From NCBI GenBank assembly GCA_951799405.1, contig OX637332.1:11847001-11911000 (forward strand): DNA of 64,000 nucleotides, in the 5' to 3' direction. Source of the stretch: Agapetus fuscipes. Lineage: Eukaryota; Arthropoda; Insecta; Trichoptera; Glossosomatidae. Below the pieces are notes generated by a model. It made no database searches and was not told the origin of the DNA. It saw only the letters and a list, made by a program, of their open reading frames with translations. Shown piece after piece: positions 23,101 through 30,260 of the stretch. Positions within the stretch are counted from its first letter, which is position 1; each line of letters starts with the position of its first letter. The position numbers were made by a program, and so were the translations under genes.

Positions 23101-26100
23101 ACACAAACGCTAAACGCAACTAAGCTGCAAGTATGAACTGCAATGTCTTATCTTATTGTCTTCGAAGGGGATGAGGGATATACCTAGAGAAAAGAAAAAT
23201 ATTGTATATTCTACAAATCATAAATACCCAAAAAAAAAATACTACGGATTGAGGATTTATTTAATTGATTCATTATTATAGGAATGCATGTAATATGAAT
23301 CTTAAATGTTTTAAATATTTACAACTTAGTTAATAGATTATGGGCAAAGTGAGCTAATTTCAATATTTAGACTATACATAAAATAACACCCTTGCATGTG
23401 AAAATACTAGGCTGTATCATTGAACGTTCAGCTACAATATTATTAAAAATATTATATCTTGACTTATAGGTTGGTATGAGGCTGGCCACCCATACTGTAA
23501 AAAATAGTTCACTTTGCTAATGTCACCCCTGTTTCAGGGAAGGTCGGTAAAAAGGCAGAGTTAATGTTCATTTGAGGTTTAGATTTTATTTTGTAAGTAC
23601 ACATGCAGCATTTGTAAGTGCGAACTTACACATGTCTGTTTGTGGGCAAGCATTGACTATGAATTTAAAATGTTAATATATTTTTGCAACTTAGATTATA
23701 GATACATAATATGGTCAGTTATAGATAACTAGCAGTACCCGGCGTGTTTCACTACGCCATTTAGGCATGTGGTATCATTTTTTTTCTACAGATATAAGAG
23801 GAAACAACAGGATCAAAAAAAAAAGTGTGCTAATCGGAATCAAGCTTCACACAATTTATCTCTAGGTTAATCTTCACGTTTTCTAAAAAAAAACGTCTAG
23901 GTACAACTGTTAAGCAGCAGAGCCAAGCATAGGGAAAATCGATTGCGGTGCTCCATTTATATTTAAGATAAAAAAATCGGCTATGTAACGTCACTCATCT
24001 AATCTATTCTAAGTTGCATGGATATAATTGTTACATTTGGAATTCACATTAAGTGCATGCCCACAAGCAGACACGTATAAGTTCACACTTGCACATTCTG
24101 CGTGTGAACCTACAACATAAAAACCCAAATCTCAAATGAACATACACCCTGCAACTCTTTGCTGACCTTCCCTGAAACAGGGGTGACATTGGCAGAGTGA
24201 ACCATTTTCTATTTATAGTTGGTCAGATGCATATTGACCTATACAAGAAAAGAATATAAACAATAAATTAAATTTTATAATCATACAATTAAAGAACTAA
24301 TCTATAAAATTCACTATACTCTTTGAGCAAAGTGAAGAAATAAATGTATTCCAAACAATCAGGAATATTTTTCAATGTAACCGCACTGTGAAACGTATGC
24401 AGTTGGGGAAAATGCTTCATACAATATGATGCACTTAAGTTTTTTTTCAACTATCTCCATAAAAGTGTTTAATTTATGTTGAATTTTTGACTCCCTGTCC
24501 TGTCTTTATCCCGGCCAAGTGAATTCACATTTTTTCCCCACATTTAAAATGTGCTCTATCCATTATTTCAATAAGTGAAAGTTTTAGGTAGTGCACACGG
24601 AACATTTTCTATTGACAACAAAATTGTAAGTCGCACGGCCGGGTTAGGTAAAAGGCAAACATTTTGTTTATCTTGGTTGCTTTAGACCATTGTCACATAG
24701 AAGAAAGACGTTTAACCGCCGAGAAAAAAACGATCTTTAAATTTGTGGTGAGTATATAATTTTACAGAAATGCGTTTTTTGAAAAAAACAACTATATTAT
24801 GTATATTTTAATTAAAAGTATGTTTCAATAAAAGGTTTTAATAATAATAATATATTTCAATATGGTCTTCTAGTTGGGACCTACGAACTTTCGTTTATCG
24901 TATTTTTTATAAGTGCGGGATATAAAAGCTTTCTTACATTTCTAAAATTCAACTTGGAATACTTGAATAACATTTTTTAATTTGGAACTTTTGTCTAGGC
25001 CAGGGGTCGGCAACCTTTTGAGTCGGAAGAGCCAAAAATTACAATTTACAAATTTCAAAGTTTTTCCTTGACTTATAGGTTGGTATGAGGCTGACCACCC
25101 ATACTGTAAAAAATGGTTCACTTTGCCAATGTCGCCCCTGTTTCAGGGAAGGTCGGCAAGAGTTGCAGGGCTTATGTTCATTTAAGATTGGGTTTTTATA
25201 TTGTAGTTCCACATGCGGTATGTGTGAGCGTGAAATTATGCGTGTCTGCTTATGGGAATGCATTTGATGTGAATCTCAAATGATACATATCTTATTTTGG
25301 ATTTGGATTTGTAAAGAGCCACAAATGTTTTTTTGCCAACAATAAATAGCGTCGATGGGGCGGGGGGAGGGTGGAGGGTGAAAAGCGAGTACAAGTAGCG
25401 GAGAGATCGTTAATCGATTCAGAACGATTTAGTTTTTTTCGATCAGAAGTATAATTTTGTGTTTTTTTTATATTTGCGTATGAAGCTCAAGAGCCGTCAC
25501 TTCACACCCAAAGAGCCGCATGTGGCTGGTGAGCCGCAGGTTGCTTACCCCTAACCAAACCGATATCGATCCACCATATTTGTAAAAAGTCCGGTCTATG
25601 TCTTAGTTTGTAGAGTAACTGCATTCCATGCCGAGATCTCGAGTTAGAATCCCACTGAAGTGGTCAGAAATTATTTCTCGTTTCAGTGTTTATTTCTAAC
25701 TCAAAATAAAATACCGGCAAGGCTTACTCAGCCTTCATAAGAAATGAGTGTCAAGCCACTCAGGAGCTGAATAACATCCATTTCAAGTTGGCGTAAAGTA
25801 AAAGTTACTGGGTTGTTCATTTTAGATTTGGATTTTAAATTATGAGTAGGTACACATGCAGCATTTGTAAGCGTGAACTTACATGTGTCTACTTGTGAGC
25901 ATGCATTTTATATGAATCTTTAATGTAAATGTATATTTGCAACTAAGATTATGTATTGTAGTTGAATATAATGGTCTTCTTCTATTGGGTGGTTTCAAAA
26001 TTTACCGACCTCGTTGCTAAAATATTGAGAATTGAGAACCATTGTTTATTTGATTACCATCAAACTTCACAGGATTCATTCTAAAAATATGTTACATGTT

Positions 26101-27689
26101 TCCTGAAAATTTCATCAAAATCGGATGAGCGGTTTATGAGTCTATAGGGAACATACATACATACATACATACATTACATACTCTTTTTTTACTTTTTTTT
26201 TGCCAAAATTATGACAATGTTCGGATACAATTTTATATAGAATGTATAACACTAGGATTGCCTTGGCCACCTCCAAACTATGAAATTTTACAGATTGAAT
26301 TTAGACATTTATTTTTCAAATTTATACATAGAGTTGTTTTAAATGGGTAAATATGGCTTCAAATATAAATTTAATTCTTAGATAAAGATAATGAGAGTGT
26401 AGTGTATAACAAAAAAAAAAAAAAAAATGTATGTATAATTATTATTTTGTAATATTATATGTAAAATACATACATACATACATACATACATACACACATT
26501 CTTCTTTATAGATATAGATAGATAGATTGCATTCCATGCCGAGATCTCGAGTTAGAATCCCACTGAAGTTGTCAAAAATTATTTCCCGTTTCAGTGTTTA
26601 TTTTAAACCCAAAATAAAATACCGGCAAGGCTTACTCAGCCTTCATAAGAAATGAGTGTCAAGCCACTCAGGAGCTGAATAACATCCATTTCAAGTTGGC
26701 GTAAAGTAAAAGTTACTGGGTTGTTCATTTTAGATTTGGATTTTACATTATGAGTGGGTACACATGCAGCATTTGTAAGCGTGAACTTACATGTGTCTAC
26801 TTGTGAGCATGCATTTTATATAAATCTTTAATGTAAATGTAAATTTGCAACTAAGATTATGTATTGTAGTTGAATATAATGGTCTTCTTCTATTGGGTGG
26901 TTTCAAAATTTACCGACCTCGTTGCTGAAATATCGAGAATTGAGAACCACTGTTTATTTGATCACCATCAAACTTCACAGGATTCGTTCTAAGAATATGT
27001 TACATGTTTCCTGAAAATTTCGTCAAAATCGGATGAGCGGTTTATGAGTCTATAGGGGACATACATACATACATACATACATACATACATACATACATAC
27101 ATACATACATACATACATACATACATACATACATACACACATCCTTCTTTATAGATATAGATTCAGCTATAGGTAAAGGTGTAATTTAGATTATTTTATA
27201 CCTAGGCAGACATTTCCATCAACAAAATTATTTTGTGCAAGGATGTTTATTTGATTCTTATGTAATGAAAATTATTCACTGCTTCTTTCTTTATATTTTC
27301 AGATAATTGCCACCACTTCCACTTTAATCGCTGGGATATTATGTTGTGCTGCTTTCATACTAATTGTCATTCATTTTCTGGTGCTGTCCAACATTGTATG
27401 TAGTCCAATGTTGGACAGAAATTCAACATGTATTTGCCACGAATCTTCTGAAAGTCTACCTAGCGAAGAATCGAGTCAAAGCAATGTAACATATTACAAT
27501 ACCAATAACTTCACTGTTTTCTATGATATTAATTTGTACCATTTTGTGAATCTTACATGTCCAGATGTCAGGCACATATTGTTAACGTTATTTATTATTT
27601 TGGGAATAACAACTGGCATAGGAATCATTCTATCGTTTGTTTATGTTTACGTTTTTAATTTTAAATCACGTTTATTCAGAAAGTATTGA
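10870..27689 (+). CDS. Four-pass membrane protein, sarcospan-like (4 exons)
   Basis: Exons 10870-11173, 14268-14431, 22974-23069 and 27303-27689 have GT/AG borders and compatible phases and give a 316-residue protein. Residues 1-114 are hydrophilic, rich in Ser, Thr, Asn and Arg, and probably cytoplasmic. Predicted membrane segments are about 115-140, 151-168, 189-216 and 280-305. Between segments 3 and 4 lies a large loop with cysteines (CSPMLD, TCICHE, TCPDV) and several N-x-S/T sites, so it is probably extracellular. The order, the EKPYWCGIP start of segment 2 and the CxC loop resemble sarcospan, the tetraspan of the dystrophin-glycoprotein complex; the long N-terminus is unlike mammalian sarcospan. 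The start has a good context (CACCATGG). Other tetraspan families such as CD20/TMEM176 remain possible. Introns 2 and 3 are packed with transposons. Confidence 0.7.
11520..11673. mobile_element. Foldback MITE, 154 bp
   Basis: Ends CAGGGTGTCTATTCACGATA and its exact complement ending AGACACCCTG. Together with the inner inverted sequence, most of the element can fold into one long hairpin. No clear target duplication was seen. The element at 52694 has related ends (TGTTATTCAC). Confidence 0.85.
11690..11885 (-). repeat. Second-module fragment of tRNA SINE, diverged
   Basis: Minus-strand match to the type B SINE right half (AAGTGGGGATTTCCC, GGCTGAGTAAGCC, GAACCCTAGCCCTCTGGCAT). It shares the extra AAATAAACGCCGGAA block with the copy at 56828. 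Confidence 0.6.
11886..12821. other. Intron 1 AT-rich stretch
   Basis: No coding frame or repeat recognised. A 90-residue open frame at 12630-12902 runs into the hAT element and has no recognisable domain. Confidence 0.45.
12830..13211. mobile_element. hAT-type MITE, 382 bp
   Basis: Ends CAGAGGTGCCCAAA and TATGGGCACCCCTG form imperfect terminal inverted repeats. A perfect 8-bp target duplication CTATAGAT flanks it (12822-12829 and 13212-13219), as expected for hAT transposases. No open frame for a transposase. Confidence 0.92.
13251..13834 (-). repeat. LINE-tail repeat interrupted by another copy
   Basis: Pieces 13251-13317 and 13667-13834 together make one minus-strand copy. The break falls after CCCACAAGCA and resumes at GTTCGCAT, exactly where the consensus continues. 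Confidence 0.75.
13318..13666 (-). mobile_element. 5'-truncated LINE copy (tail plus end of ORF)
   Basis: Starts with TCTAATCTAATCTAA (the 3' array), continues through the whole tail repeat, and extends past the usual border into about 90 bp of 3' UTR and the last codons and stop of the LINE frame (CCCTAGCCGCCAACAT, identical to 63590-63605). It shows that the tail repeat belongs to the LINE. Confidence 0.8.
14071..14254. mobile_element. MITE just upstream of exon 2
   Basis: Inverted ends CTGTACCCTTAGT and ACTAAGGGTACTG, with inner matching blocks AAAATCTGCCGTTTT and AAAACGTCAGATTTT. Related in sequence to the element at 61893. Its right end is about 14 bp from the splice acceptor of exon 2. 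Confidence 0.75.
14268..14431 (+). CDS. Sarcospan-like gene exon 2
   Basis: 164 bases after TTTTTCCAG, donor GTATGT. Encodes membrane segment 1 (IFIVFEILKTSIGLIITAIA onward) and the loop ending EKPYWCGIP. Confidence 0.75.
14526..14780 (-). repeat. LINE-tail repeat copy
   Basis: Full minus-strand copy with TCTAATCTAATCTAAGCTGC at its 3' end, standing head to tail with the next copy. Confidence 0.88.
14787..15160 (-). mobile_element. LINE 3' UTR and tail
   Basis: On the minus strand this directly follows the LINE stop codon at 15161-15163: about 120 bp of AT-rich UTR with an A run, then the full tail repeat from CCTTGACTTATAGG to AACTTAGATTATAGATTATA. Together with 15161-15363 and 20445-22324 it makes one LINE split by the gypsy element. 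Confidence 0.85.
15161..15363 (-). pseudogene. LINE reverse transcriptase, C-terminal end
   Basis: Minus-strand frame ending at TAA (15161-15163). It encodes RIDGCRGRGRLRKVWMDQIF and then KRRACMKKVMTLDEMKEVCK, the basic tail of the same LINE protein whose main part is at 20445-22324. The frame is cut at 15363 by the gypsy LTR. The tail family at 63595 has the same protein uninterrupted. Confidence 0.88.
15360..15363. repeat. Gypsy target-site duplication, left
   Basis: GCAA, repeated at 20445-20448. A 4-bp duplication is usual for Ty3/gypsy elements. Confidence 0.8.
15364..15906 (+). repeat. Gypsy 5' LTR
   Basis: Starts TGTAGC, ends GCTATA. Contains a TATA box (GGTATAAAAAGCC at about 15531) and AATAAA near 15840. 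Three 44-bp units starting at about 15667, 15711 and 15755 (core TGTGTACGC..GAGTGGACC) follow a diverged first unit near 15602. Confidence 0.93.
15531..15541 (+). promoter_or_regulatory. LTR TATA box
   Basis: GGTATAAAAAG within the 5' LTR. The same motif in the 3' LTR is preceded by a G instead of an A, which is the only difference between the LTRs. Confidence 0.7.
15910..15927 (+). other. Gypsy primer-binding site (putative)
   Basis: TGGCAGCCCAACGTGCGG begins three bases after the 5' LTR. It has the TGG start and position expected of a tRNA primer-binding site; the tRNA was not identified. Confidence 0.6.
16125..19838 (+). CDS. Gypsy Gag-Pol polyprotein, RT partly deleted
   Basis: One open frame (frame open from 16095; first ATG at 16125) ending in TAG at 19836. 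In order: Gag; a CCHC zinc knuckle near 16718 (CGNCRVLGHATEAC) and a second knuckle with valine in place of histidine (CYGCNRPGVIRSKC); aspartic protease with DTGA at about 17001; reverse transcriptase from about 17495 with YLDD at 17652; RNase H (KTDASNYAIGAVL, TDHQPLRWL); integrase with a zinc-binding HHCC region (about 18724-18860) and the catalytic D, D, E at 18936, 19116 and 19221. The reverse transcriptase begins abruptly at KVHKSDQDKTAF; the preceding fingers and motif A, including the first catalytic aspartate, are missing although the frame stays open. It therefore looks like an in-frame deletion, and the copy should be unable to reverse-transcribe itself. No chromodomain or envelope was seen. 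Confidence 0.93.
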   Translation: MALSEADIHKLIKAMRVGSFATCTARFDGARDQHAVEEFLRNATIFKNCEQVEDSRALAELPLLLQGVASLWWQGVKDSVTTWNAAMEKLREAYAPRREAYRVFVELHKEYQREGVSTDLFITRKRALFAELTAKFGENTELDMVYGMLDSRIRERLSRSSVTTFSDLLRKAREVEEVLVENRARKDVTAKETPKPKLRCGNCRVLGHATEACRKTKKTAADFPQGKRRPDTLACYGCNRPGVIRSKCPSCNPEVPEQAKFCSILLPQPQTQAEDRPAVWLTVNGVTGTALVDTGAAMCVASNELATLLENQGYVFQTQWTKVVLADGHEMAQNVKTVDATVTLNDRAIDARFLVLPGATRNQSLLGIDFLIKAGLMLNFAKREWRFADAKNWNRFAKPAEPRQQPEGKHARDVETELEDRAYGPEFTPKKICSIMTIQPVLSPIANTPDGPQRLQKVHKSDQDKTAFITPFGIYRFTKMAFGLRNAPATFQRLIDRLRAGLADVKLLAYLDDLILLSPTFEEHLADLRKTFLRLKEFGLRINREKCHFSCSSVHFLGHIITPDGISVNPQKVEAVVNRSPPKNVKQVQSFMQTCSWYRRFVPNFAEVARPLSDLTKKGRRWSWTHAETNAFEKLKGLLTSAPILRQADETLPYSIKTDASNYAIGAVLVQGEAEEEHPVEYASRLLTPAERNYSTTEREALAVVWAISKFRGYIEGAAVIVVTDHQPLRWLMNLRSPTGRLARWALQLQPYNLLVKYTPGRTNVVADTLSRPPCCDGKTVCGLCVITIDLPARGAAEVRKEQQKDPDVRKILDAFEGERQDEDFVRWSNRGYVVNNGVIYRYNPDTETEEAQLVVPEHERQMILKEHHDASTAGHYGVEGTIQRISQRYYWPGMRRYITDYVKSCAACQRYKADNMKPAGLLQTPVMQQRFEVFAVDYFGPLPTSPDGMNWIFIVEDTATRWVELFPLPDATAELCAKTLLNEVILRYGTPRRLISDNGTQFVSAIMQHLTFCMGIKQSLTPVYHPAANPVERKNRDLKTQLAMQVGKQHDHWPEALPAIRFAMNTARCQGTGYTAAYLTFGRELRTPDDVTRDLRGIIQSENFVAELTPLLLRLSKILRQARETNEKEQDRRKATADAHRRPDQGYRIGDLVWVKTRVISSTARRTTAKLAPRRNGPYVILHRRSPTSYEVANPVDPTTAVGTYHSSALAEYKGRDQEPPEPLHPIRRRGRPRKQ
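19888..19901 (+). other. Gypsy polypurine tract
   Basis: A purine-rich AGGGGGAGAA ends immediately before the 3' LTR, the usual start site of plus-strand DNA synthesis. Confidence 0.75.
19902..20444 (+). repeat. Gypsy 3' LTR
   Basis: 543 bp. By eye it is identical to the 5' LTR except G at 20068 against A at 15530. Confidence 0.93.
20445..20448. repeat. Gypsy target-site duplication, right
   Basis: GCAA, matching 15360-15363. Confidence 0.8.
20445..22324 (-). pseudogene. LINE reverse transcriptase ORF (main part)
   Basis: Minus-strand frame of about 625 residues from the LINE, running into the gypsy LTR at its C-terminal end. It contains the reverse transcriptase blocks: NFRPISLLS, SGFMAGRGCVDQIFTLRQL, FVDLEKAFDSVDR, VRQGCVMSPWLFNIVMD, the catalytic LLYADDAVLVSDS and LGSKFEKDGRMS. 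The usual LINE C-terminal GHMERMSDERLTKKVYV follows. No apurinic endonuclease domain is visible, so the copy is truncated at its 5' end near 22324-22355. The C-terminal remainder is at 15161-15363. Superfamily is not certain; the single-frame layout, C-terminal basic region and microsatellite-like 3' end suggest the CR1/L2/RTE side of LINEs. It lies antisense in intron 2 of the sarcospan-like gene. Confidence 0.9.
22356..22973. other. End of intron 2, possible hAT terminus
   Basis: GCAATGGTTCTTAACATTTC at about 22363 followed by GACCAGGGACCACC looks like the left end of a hAT-type element. No matching right end was found. The rest is AT-rich intron ending in the exon 3 acceptor. Confidence 0.35.
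22974..23069 (+). CDS. Sarcospan-like gene exon 3
   Basis: 32 codons, phase 0, acceptor CTTCCAG and donor GTGAAT. Encodes the rest of membrane segment 2 (LLISGLYGLYSF) and a cysteine- and arginine-rich turn (KVRKRWCC), probably cytoplasmic. Confidence 0.7.
23278..23341 (+). repeat. LINE-tail repeat, 3' fragment
   Basis: GGAATGCATGTAATATGAAT to ACTTAGTTAATAGATTA; only the last quarter of the repeat. Confidence 0.5.
23457..23706 (+). repeat. LINE-tail repeat copy
   Basis: Full length from CTTGACTTATAGGTTGG to GCAACTTAGATTATAGATAC. Confidence 0.85.
23734..23800 (+). repeat. RTE-like element border (putative)
   Basis: ACTAGCAGTACCCGGCGTG followed by TTTCACTACGCC. This word type is common at borders of insect RTE-like repeats; no coding part remains. 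Confidence 0.35.
23997..24246 (-). repeat. LINE-tail repeat copy
   Basis: Minus-strand copy from CTAATCTATTCTAAGTTGCA; its left-border side is diverged (GGTCAGATGCATATTGACCT). Confidence 0.8.
24247..25000. other. Intron 3 stretch with a dispersed noncoding repeat
   Basis: AT-rich. The part at about 24630-24745 (CGGCCGGGTTAGGTAAAAGG .. CCGCCGAGAAAAAA) resembles 37325-37440 in DDAH intron 2, so it is probably another repeat. No coding frame. Confidence 0.4.
25001..25553. mobile_element. hAT-type MITE, about 550 bp
   Basis: Left end CAGGGGTCGGCAACCTTTTG and right end CAGGTTGCTTACCCCTA are imperfect inverted repeats, with the characteristic repeated AGAGCC(A/G)CA words inside. A target duplication was not clear. 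A LINE-tail copy has inserted at 25066. Confidence 0.8.
25066..25312 (+). repeat. LINE-tail repeat inside the hAT element
   Basis: Copy from TTCCTTGACTTATAGGTTGG to TGATACATATCTT, ending in GGATTTGGATTTG. Its position inside the hAT element shows that it is the younger insertion. Confidence 0.85.
25620..26527 (+). repeat. Composite duplication, unit 1
   Basis: Order of parts: second-module SINE fragment (25620-25797), LINE-tail right half (25806-25956), an RTE-like 3' end (TTTCATCAAAATCGGATGAG), CATA repeats. About 290 bp of other sequence (26178-26465) is inserted within the CATA array. Confidence 0.75.
26528..27165 (+). repeat. Composite duplication, unit 2
   Basis: Same parts in the same order and with the same chimeric joints as unit 1, differing at scattered bases. 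It lacks the insertion in the CATA array. Ends TTCTTTATAGATATAGATT like unit 1. Confidence 0.75.
27058..27137. repeat. CATA microsatellite
   Basis: About 20 uninterrupted ACAT units followed by ACACACATCC. Likely polymorphic in length. Confidence 0.95.
27303..27689 (+). CDS. Sarcospan-like gene exon 4
   Basis: Acceptor TATTTTCAG, stop TGA at 27687. 128 codons: membrane segment 3, the cysteine- and Asn-rich loop, membrane segment 4, and a short basic tail FKSRLFRKY. Confidence 0.75.
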   Translation: MIATTSTLIAGILCCAAFILIVIHFLVLSNIVCSPMLDRNSTCICHESSESLPSEESSQSNVTYYNTNNFTVFYDINLYHFVNLTCPDVRHILLTLFIILGITTGIGIILSFVYVYVFNFKSRLFRKY

Positions 27690-27907
27690 AATGATATAAT
27701 AATTAGCTACATTAAGTGTGAAAAATGTTTTATGATTAATATTTATTACCTAGTATTTATTCATATGAATTATTAAGACATTCATTTACACTATATGTAG
27801 GTTATCGTACTATAACATATTACGAGTATAAATAAGTATGATTTTTAAATACCATAGTTTGTCGTTATTTAGTTTTATATGGTTAAATGAGAAATGCTGT
27901 ATTACGG

Positions 27908-27913
27908 AATAAA
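27908..27913 (+). promoter_or_regulatory. Possible polyadenylation signal of sarcospan-like gene
   Basis: AATAAA 219 bases after the stop codon. Confidence 0.4.
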
Positions 27914-28118
27914 GTTTGTAATTTGCACAAAATAGTTAGTGCCTTGCTATTTCTTGATTTTTATTTTTTCCCCCATTTTTATATTGCAGTGTTGTTTCAG
28001 ACAAAAAAGAGCAATCTCAACAAAGCAAAAAAAAGTTACTTTAAAATAAAACCTGCTAAGAAGATGATTCAACTATTCAAATACACTCAAAAAGAGACAC
28101 AGATATTTTAGTAGGAGT

Positions 28119-28198
28119 CATGGGCGTACCCAGGAAGGGCCAGGGAGGGACATCTGCCTCCCCCCCCCCCCCTTAGTTCTGATCCTGGTTACGCCCTT
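28119..28198. mobile_element. Short G/C-run MITE
   Basis: CATGGGCGTACCCAGGAA at the left and TCCTGGTTACGCCC at the right, with a C run of about 14. Truncated relative of 9103-9349. Confidence 0.65.
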
Positions 28199-28349
28199 TT
28201 TAGGAGGGTTAGTTGGATATTTGGACGCCAAACTATTTCTGGATCGAGAAGAGCATTTAGAAAAGCAGCCCCTTTTTCGACAGCCGACCTTCAGCAATCA
28301 CATAAAAGTTTAATATATACTTTAGCAACACTCAAAAAATATTAAATTT

Positions 28350-28680
28350 AACTAATCTAATCTCTAATCTAATCTAAGCTGCAAAGATATATATCATTTT
28401 AGATTTATACTAAATGCATTCCCACAAGCAGATATGTATAATTTCGCGCTAACACATGCCGCATGTGGACCTACAATATAAAAACCCAATCTCAAATGAA
28501 CATAAGCCTTGCAACTCTTGCCGTCCTTCCCTGAAACAGGGGTGACATTGGCAAAGTGAACCAATTTTTATATTATGGGTGGTCAGCCGCATAACAACCT
28601 ATAAGTCAAGGAACATACATGACAAATTACATTTTTTTAAATCAATGAATAAAAATAACAATATATACATAACGACTACA
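28350..28680 (-). mobile_element. 5'-truncated LINE copy (tail plus UTR)
   Basis: Minus-strand copy with TCTAATCTAATCTAAGCTGC at its 3' end. It continues beyond the CCTTGAC border into the LINE UTR (ATGACAAATTACATTTTTTT), nearly identical to 63490-63548. Confidence 0.85.
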
Positions 28681-29900
28681 GGAAAACCATCAAAAAGTAA
28701 ATGAAGTGAACTGGCATCCATGCTAACTAAGATGATTGGTTTGTATCATAGCATGTTTTTAAGCACAATTTAAGGATGAAGTGTGCCCGTGTGAAAACTG
28801 TGTCTACGCATGAAGGCATTTTATCCTTGGTCGTGTTGCTTCTCAACATTTTCCTTCAGCCCAAAATGGTTAAAACTAAGACCAGCATTCTACTTCAGCC
28901 AGCATACCAGAAGACTCCTGGCATAAAACATCAAAGGTTCTTTAAAGTAGCTTATATGTTTTTATAAAGCGCATTCAGTAAAGGCTTTCCTATTAACCTT
29001 TAGAGCACTATGAGCATACATGTATGCTCTCTGTACCTACATTTTTTTTTTATTTCGTTGTATGTAATTAATTATTTGTGTTCATTGACTACAAGACTCC
29101 CTCAGCTATTCCCATCTTTCCCAATCCCTACATTAAACAACTTGACACTGGCGCCCCTGCTGTACGCGGGAATCCGCCACAAAGAAGAAGAAAGACTACA
29201 AGACTGGTATGAGGCTGACCACTCATCCTCTAAAAAATGTTTTTTATTTGAACTTTCACCGGATTTTATCCAAAATTATTTGGAATAGTACTTACCTGTT
29301 CTATAAGCTTGCATCGTGAAATCGAAATTGGTGAAATTACGATTCATTTCTTAAATAAGGCTTACTTACGTGAAAAATAATTATGTTCAATAAAAAATAT
29401 AGCACAAGATAAATCTTCCACATTACGTTGACGCCAACATGATTCAAATTTCAAAATTCAAATATTATATTTATTTTGACAGATAGTTTTTGGCACAATA
29501 CGATGAGCTAACTACACATAGATAAGTATACTATAATGTAACTACACATCATTCATGAATTTCTGTAGGGGTGCTAACCACTCATCCTGTACAAATATAA
29601 TACAACTGGAACTTGTTGCAATTCGATGATTTCTTTAAATTTTCAATTTCACTTATATTTTACTCCATCCTTTTATTCCAAATTCATCCTTTTAAAACGA
29701 GAAGGAGTTAGATAATTTGTTTTTAAATAAATTTGCAATCTCTCGAGGACATCAGCGCCATCTATATTTGGCTTCACCAATAAAAATGATACACAATCGG
29801 ATGTTGTAGGTATTTTTCTATCACTCTGAAGTTCTACACGTACGTCACCGCTAGATTTTGAAGACCGAAAAAGCGGTCTCAACCACTGTCCCAACGACGC
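28681..29900. other. Intergenic DNA before DDAH
   Basis: No gene recognised. A short LINE-tail fragment (GACTGGTATGAGGCTGACCA) lies at 29202-29241. The last part includes the presumed DDAH promoter. Confidence 0.5.
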
Positions 29901-30008
29901 TGCTCATTTCGCTCTAGCACTACAAAGTGTACGTTTCTTGTGAAAGAAATCGTGTATACTTTAAAGATCGGCAGGAATAAAATAGTCTGATTGGGAATAT
30001 TAGTTGCA

Positions 30009-30260
30009 ATGGCTCCATTCTCGTACACACACGCCATAGTTTCGCGGCTGCCTTCTTCCTTGGGCAGCAAGCTTGTTCTGGATGAGGCTCGCCGGCAACA
30101 GGAGGCCCTGGTGCGGCTTCTGAAGGAGCTGGGAGTTGAAGTTGTGGAGCTTCCCGCTGATGAAGACCAGCCCTTGGCGGCCTGCGTGGATGATGTAGCC
30201 GTTGTTTGTAACGGCACCGCCCTCATCACCAAACCTGGACAACCTCAGCGTCAAAAGGAA
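30009..30260 (+). CDS. DDAH: DDAH exon 1
   Basis: 84 codons from ATG at 30009 (GCAATGG context) to donor GTACGT. More GC-rich than its surroundings. Includes the conserved VDDVAVV acidic pair of the active site. Confidence 0.92.
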
